Shown here piece after piece: positions 5,976 through 8,997 of a stretch of 8,997 bases of DNA (within the stretch, counting starts at the first letter, position 1; every line of letters starts with the position of its first letter). Location of the stretch: assembly GCA_964534905.1 (NCBI GenBank), contig CAZHPZ010000044.1, forward strand, positions 1 through 8,997, given 5' to 3'. The translations under genes were made by a program, and so were the position numbers. The notes under the pieces are model-generated. The model saw only the letters and a program-made list of their open reading frames with translations, was not told the DNA's origin and did no database searches. The DNA is from RGIG4608 sp964534905 (lineage in GTDB: Bacteria; Bacillota; Clostridia; Oscillospirales; CAG-272).

Positions 5976-7386
5976 ATTCCTTTTTAATTCTGAAAATCAT
6001 TTTGGCAAGAGCTCTTGCGTTGAACGGTATCAAGGGATAGAGATACGAATGCTTCCCGTTCAGGGTTTTGTTGCTTACGAGCAGTATCAGCGTAAAAGCT
6101 ACGCCTGCCGCAAAGCCCCATATCCCGAAAAGCTCTGTGAGTATGAGCAATATAAATCTTAAAAATTTAAATGCGTATCCGAGCTCGTAGTTTCTTTGCG
6201 AAAAATTCGCTATTGCAATGAATGAGCCGTAAAGAATAACCTCGGGAATGAACCAGCCTATCTGTATGGAAAGATCACCGAGCAAAAGTCCGCCTATGAC
6301 CGAGAGGGAATTGGCGAATATACCGGGAGTGTTCATCGAGGCAAGCCGCAAGCCGTCAATTACGAATTCCGTCAGAAAAAGTTGGATTATTATCGGAAGC
6401 CTGCCCGTCTCCTGTGGAATGACAAAGGCAAGAAACGGTGGAACGGAGTCGGGCTTGTTCACCGCTATAAGCCAAAGCGGCATAAGATACAGAGTCATAA
6501 AAAATATGACATAGCGCAAAAGTCTTAAATACGTTCCCGTGAGAGGAGGAAAGTAAAAATCATTGGTATCCTGCATAAAATCGAAAATAGAGGCCGGAAG
6601 TATCATAACCTCGGGAGAGCCGTCGCAAATGATAACAATGTTTCCCTCGCCTAATTGAGCGGATGCAACATCGGGACGTTCTGTCATTCGTACCTTGGGA
6701 AAGGGGTTATACCAGCGTGTGCGCACAAGGCATTCCAAAAGCGACTGCATACCAACCGTCAGCGCCTCGGTCTTTATTTCGCTTATCCTCTTTTTGATTT
6801 CATTAACGTACTCAAGATCTGCCTTGTCCCCGATATAGCATATGACAACATCCGTGCACGAGCGGCTGCCGACGCTCATATGTTCCATGGTGAGCTTCGG
6901 ATCCCGTATTCTTCGCCGTATCAATGCGGTATTGAATATAAGTGTTTCGACAAAGCCGTCTCTTGCTCCGCGTATAACACGGTCGTTTTCCGGCTCTGCC
7001 GTGTCGCGTGCGGGATAGGTACGTGCGTCTATTATCAGACCTTTATCAAGAAATGTGGATCCGAGAACGACAGCGGCACCTGAAAGCACCGATCTGACCA
7101 ATTTGTCGATATCACAGCAAACATCCGCCTCAACATAGGGTACGTGTCTCACTAAAAATTCTTTTGCACTATCCTCCGAGATTTCTCCGAGATCTGTAAG
7201 AGAGAAAAAATGTATTATCATTTTTTGCATAGCGCTGTCCTTGATAAATCCGTCAATAAAATACAGAGTAAGCTCGTCATTTCTGATTTTTATGACTTTT
7301 TTTAACACATCGAAATTGCCCGATACATTCAGCATACTGTCAAGCCATTTTACGTTTTCTCTGTAATTTTGAGATAGCATTTTCAT
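5974..7386 (-). CDS. spoVAF: Spore germination protein, GerA/SpoVAF family
   Basis: A 470-residue protein with the GerA A-subunit architecture: a soluble N-terminal half (about 1-285), then a membrane half with hydrophobic segments near 289-308, 330-349, 357-395 and 408-437. The opening is SpoVAF-like rather than GerAA-like: NVKWLDSMLNVSGNFDVL (11-28) then LYFIDGFIKDSAMQKM (41-56). Family motifs follow: YPARDTAEPENDRVIRGARDGF (124-145), FNTALIRRRIRDPKL (151-165), RMTERPDVASAQL (233-245) and FPPLTGTYLRLLRY (279-292). SpoVAF sits in the inner spore membrane and takes part in germination as a GerA-A-like subunit, related to nutrient receptors. In Bacillus it is encoded with spoVA genes; here no spoVA or gerB/gerC gene adjoins, so this is an orphan copy. 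ATG at 7386 has GGAG (7398-7395) 8 nt upstream. Forespore (sigma-G) control is expected from the family, but I could not assign a convincing sigma-G promoter. The gene symbol is by similarity. Confidence 0.87.
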   Translation of the reverse strand: MKMLSQNYRENVKWLDSMLNVSGNFDVLKKVIKIRNDELTLYFIDGFIKDSAMQKMIIHFFSLTDLGEISEDSAKEFLVRHVPYVEADVCCDIDKLVRSVLSGAAVVLGSTFLDKGLIIDARTYPARDTAEPENDRVIRGARDGFVETLIFNTALIRRRIRDPKLTMEHMSVGSRSCTDVVICYIGDKADLEYVNEIKKRISEIKTEALTVGMQSLLECLVRTRWYNPFPKVRMTERPDVASAQLGEGNIVIICDGSPEVMILPASIFDFMQDTNDFYFPPLTGTYLRLLRYVIFFMTLYLMPLWLIAVNKPDSVPPFLAFVIPQETGRLPIIIQLFLTEFVIDGLRLASMNTPGIFANSLSVIGGLLLGDLSIQIGWFIPEVILYGSFIAIANFSQRNYELGYAFKFLRFILLILTELFGIWGFAAGVAFTLILLVSNKTLNGKHSYLYPLIPFNARALAKMIFRIKKE

Positions 7387-7397
7387 ATATAGATCTC

Positions 7398-7429
7398 CGA
7401 ATAATAAACGTATTTATGCTTATTATTCG
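7398..7429. repeat. 10-bp perfect inverted repeat upstream of the spoVAF-like gene
   Basis: CGAATAATAA (7398-7407) is repeated in inverted orientation as TTATTATTCG (7420-7429), with a 12-bp spacer. The left arm ends at the ribosome binding site of the spore gene. It could be an operator, or a leader hairpin that touches the ribosome binding site. It is too AT-rich, and lacks a T-run in the right place, for a terminator. Confidence 0.55.
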
Positions 7430-7450
7430 CAAAAAAGCTTCAAAAAATAC

Positions 7451-7485
7451 GAGGCGTCGGAGCATATTTAATACTCTGACGCCTC
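7451..7485 (-). terminator. Terminator of the pot operon
   Basis: Minus strand: a 15-bp stem (arms 7485-7471 and 7465-7451) with one A-C mismatch and one T-G wobble, closing on a 5-nt loop. TTTTTT (complement of 7447-7442) follows two bases after the stem. It lies 8 bp after the potD stop codon, so potD is the last gene of its operon and the spore gene needs its own promoter. Confidence 0.85.
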
Positions 7486-7493
7486 TTGCGGCT

Positions 7494-8834
7494 TTATTTT
7501 TTTGCCGATTTTAATTTTTTATCTCTCTCACGGTAGAATTTAGAACGGCCTTTTTTGATATATGAGGAATACAGTGCAAAGCCCAAAACGCCTGCGACTA
7601 TCGCTCCGCTGCATATATGTACCCAAAGCTCAGTTGAGTTTTCTGTTTTGAGTGACTCCCAAAGTGTATTAACGTGAGACTGTACGTTTATATCTCCGTT
7701 CTTGTAGAAATCCTCATATGCGGGATTGAACGAATAATTTTTGTTTGCCTCATCTTTTGTCTTGCCGTAGAGCACATCCCATGCGTTTACGGCATCGGTG
7801 TCGTAATTGTATGAAAGCTTTTCCTTGTAGTAATCGCTTTCCGTTACCGCTCTGTTTGGAGAGGCGTATCCGACGAAGAGTCCGTTTGCCGTTGCGGCGT
7901 CGACTCCGATCATATAGTTTATGTATTCCGCGGCAACGTCGGGATTGCGAGATGTTTTCGGAATGCACATAGCGTCAACGAAATAATTCGTGCCCTCGCT
8001 CGGGTAATAGAAGCGAAGATCGGTGTTGTCCGCCGCCATTGTCAGAAAGTCACCTGCAAAATAAGCGGAGATATAGGCAGATGAACTTTTCATTTTGTTG
8101 AATATCTCATCGTTGACATATCCCTGAAGTAGCGGCTTCTGAGCCTTGAGAAGCTCAAGTGCGGTTTCCCAATCGGCATAATCGTGAGAATTGATGTTGA
8201 GATTTTTCCAATACATAGCCGTGCCGAATGCGTCGCGGGGATTGTTAAACTGAAGAATCTTTCCAGCGTATTTTTCGTTCCACATAAGAGACCAGCTTTC
8301 GCTCGCAACATCCTCTGCGTCGACAAATTCCGAATTGTAAATGATTCCGAGCATACCGTAAGAATAGGGAACACTGTAAGTGTTTTCGGGATCGTAATAC
8401 ATATTTTTGAAGTCGTCGCTGATATTGGAATAGTTGGTAAGCTTTGAAAAATCTATCGGAAGAAGCATATCGTTCGCTATCATTTTTTGGATCATATAAT
8501 CCGACGGAATAACGATATCGTATGCTACCGCACTATTTGTGAGTTTGGCATACATATCCTCGTTTGTGGCGTAGGTGGAATAATTCACCTTGATATAAAA
8601 TCCGTACTGATCTGCGAGATTTTCATTGAAATATTTTTCAAAGGCGGCGTTGACGTCGAAAAGCCCTGCCTCCTCATCGTCCTCATCCGAAATATATTCA
8701 CCCCAGTTGTAGACGTTTAGACTCTTTGTTTCGTATTTTTTTATTATCCCGTCCGAACTGTCATCGGAATTTCCGCACGAGCAAAGAAGAACGGCAAGAA
8801 TTACGAGCATCGTCACTAAAAGCTTTGTTCTCAT
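7494..8834 (-). CDS. potD: Polyamine ABC transporter substrate-binding lipoprotein (PotD-like) with C-terminal membrane anchor
   Basis: A 446-residue extracellular solute-binding protein of the PotD type, the receptor that delivers spermidine/putrescine to the PotBC channel. The N-terminus is a lipoprotein signal: KLLVTMLVILAVLLCSC with the lipobox LCSC and lipidated Cys20, then a Ser/Asp-rich linker. The PotD signature LNVYNWGEYI (39-48) starts the mature fold, followed by AYDIVIPSDYMIQKM (104-118), VPYSYGMLGIIYN (155-167), NNPRDAFGTAMYW (197-209), PSEGTNYFVDAMCIPKTSRNPDVAAEYINYMI (278-309) and GYASPNRAV (322-330). Typical PotD proteins have about 350 residues. The extra C-terminus holds a hydrophobic helix at about 404-425 and a strongly basic tail (KKGRSKFYRERDKKLKSAKK), which predicts a second membrane anchor with the tail inside the cell. 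An acidic insert (SDEDDEEAGLFD, 49-60) follows the first strand. ATG at 8834 has GGGAGGT (8849-8843) 8 nt upstream and overlaps the potC stop as ATGA. The family is secure; polyamine specificity is inferred. Confidence 0.92.
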   Translation of the reverse strand: MRTKLLVTMLVILAVLLCSCGNSDDSSDGIIKKYETKSLNVYNWGEYISDEDDEEAGLFDVNAAFEKYFNENLADQYGFYIKVNYSTYATNEDMYAKLTNSAVAYDIVIPSDYMIQKMIANDMLLPIDFSKLTNYSNISDDFKNMYYDPENTYSVPYSYGMLGIIYNSEFVDAEDVASESWSLMWNEKYAGKILQFNNPRDAFGTAMYWKNLNINSHDYADWETALELLKAQKPLLQGYVNDEIFNKMKSSSAYISAYFAGDFLTMAADNTDLRFYYPSEGTNYFVDAMCIPKTSRNPDVAAEYINYMIGVDAATANGLFVGYASPNRAVTESDYYKEKLSYNYDTDAVNAWDVLYGKTKDEANKNYSFNPAYEDFYKNGDINVQSHVNTLWESLKTENSTELWVHICSGAIVAGVLGFALYSSYIKKGRSKFYRERDKKLKSAKK

Positions 8835-8997
8835 ATTGCCTTACCTCCCTTTTTGACCTTGCGCTTTCCGCTTCTGAAGCTTTTGAGATTGGAAATAATC
8901 AAAAGGGTGAATACGGTAACTATGATTATAGTCGAAAGCGCATACATATCGGGCTTGACCGTCTTTTTCGTCATTGAGTAAATGAGAAGCGGAAGCG
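8831..8997 (-). CDS. potC: Polyamine ABC transporter permease PotC, C-terminal end (partial)
   Basis: The minus strand reads open from the right edge to TGA at 8833-8831. It gives 54 residues beginning LPLLIYSMTKKTVKPDMYAL, then a hydrophobic helix (STIIIVTVFTLLIISNL) and a basic tail (KSFRSGKRKVKKGGKAI). This is the usual end of PotC-type inner-membrane permeases: a short periplasmic-side segment with the P-x-M/I-x-A-L pattern, the last transmembrane helix and a positive cytoplasmic tail. The stop overlaps the potD start by 4 bp (ATGA, 8834-8831), indicating translational coupling. The rest of the gene, and presumably potB and potA, lie to the right. Confidence 0.85.
   Translation of the reverse strand, partial: LPLLIYSMTKKTVKPDMYALSTIIIVTVFTLLIISNLKSFRSGKRKVKKGGKAI

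Noticed and set aside
6655..7083. A 142-codon plus-strand open frame opposite the spore germination gene
   Set aside because: It is antisense to well-conserved GerA motifs, has no ribosome binding site and no family resemblance.
7398..7440. Candidate sigma-G promoter upstream of the spoVAF-like gene (GAATA or GCATA as -35)
   Set aside because: No -10 close to CATnnTA is found at 17-18 bp; the best matches overlap the ribosome binding site. Expected from biology but not supported by the bases.
1..8997. Search for CRISPR arrays, tRNA or rRNA genes, insertion sequences and defence islands
   Set aside because: No regularly spaced repeats, cloverleaf-like sequence, transposase or phage gene was seen in any frame.

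Overview
The window looks like chromosomal DNA from an endospore-forming member of the Clostridia (Firmicutes). This rests on a SpoVAF/GerA-type spore germination protein, two DUF975 membrane proteins of a kind common in gut clostridia, Gram-positive style GGAGG ribosome binding sites, near-consensus sigma-A promoters with 17-bp spacers, and tight hairpin terminators. The taxonomic call is an inference; no marker here fixes the genus.

Layout from left to right. (1) 1-979, minus strand: the C-terminal half of an RHS/YD-repeat protein. It runs off the left edge, where its variable tip would lie. Its 5' end is broken by an in-frame stop at 980-982, with no natural start codon near. (2) 1058-1567, plus: a self-contained unit of promoter, half-size EamA (drug/metabolite transporter) gene and a 16-bp terminator hairpin. 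(3) 1581-2783, plus: promoter, ychF ATPase gene, and a hairpin shared with the convergent gene that follows. (4) 2806-4317, minus: two tandem, diverged DUF975 paralogues, each with its own TTGACA-17 bp promoter and terminator. (5) 4282-5967, plus: trmB (tRNA m7G46 methyltransferase) then truB (tRNA Psi55 synthase), 9 bp apart and probably one tRNA-modification operon. Its likely promoter overlaps the divergent DUF975 promoter. (6) 5974-7386, minus: a stand-alone spoVAF-like spore germination gene, convergent with truB across a bidirectional terminator. (7) 7449-8997, minus: the end of a polyamine ABC transporter operon, with the potC permease C-terminus overlapping by 4 bp a potD-like lipoprotein gene that has an unusual C-terminal membrane anchor.

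The genes are mostly independent housekeeping, transport and sporulation units. The parts that work together are trmB-truB (tRNA maturation) and potC-potD (spermidine/putrescine uptake; the ATPase PotA and permease PotB would be to the right). No tRNA, rRNA, CRISPR array, insertion sequence or phage gene was found, and no gap longer than 300 bp lacks a gene. I found no convincing new multi-gene system. The points most worth a second look are the truncated RHS gene, the DUF975 pair, the membrane-anchored PotD and the inverted repeat ahead of spoVAF.
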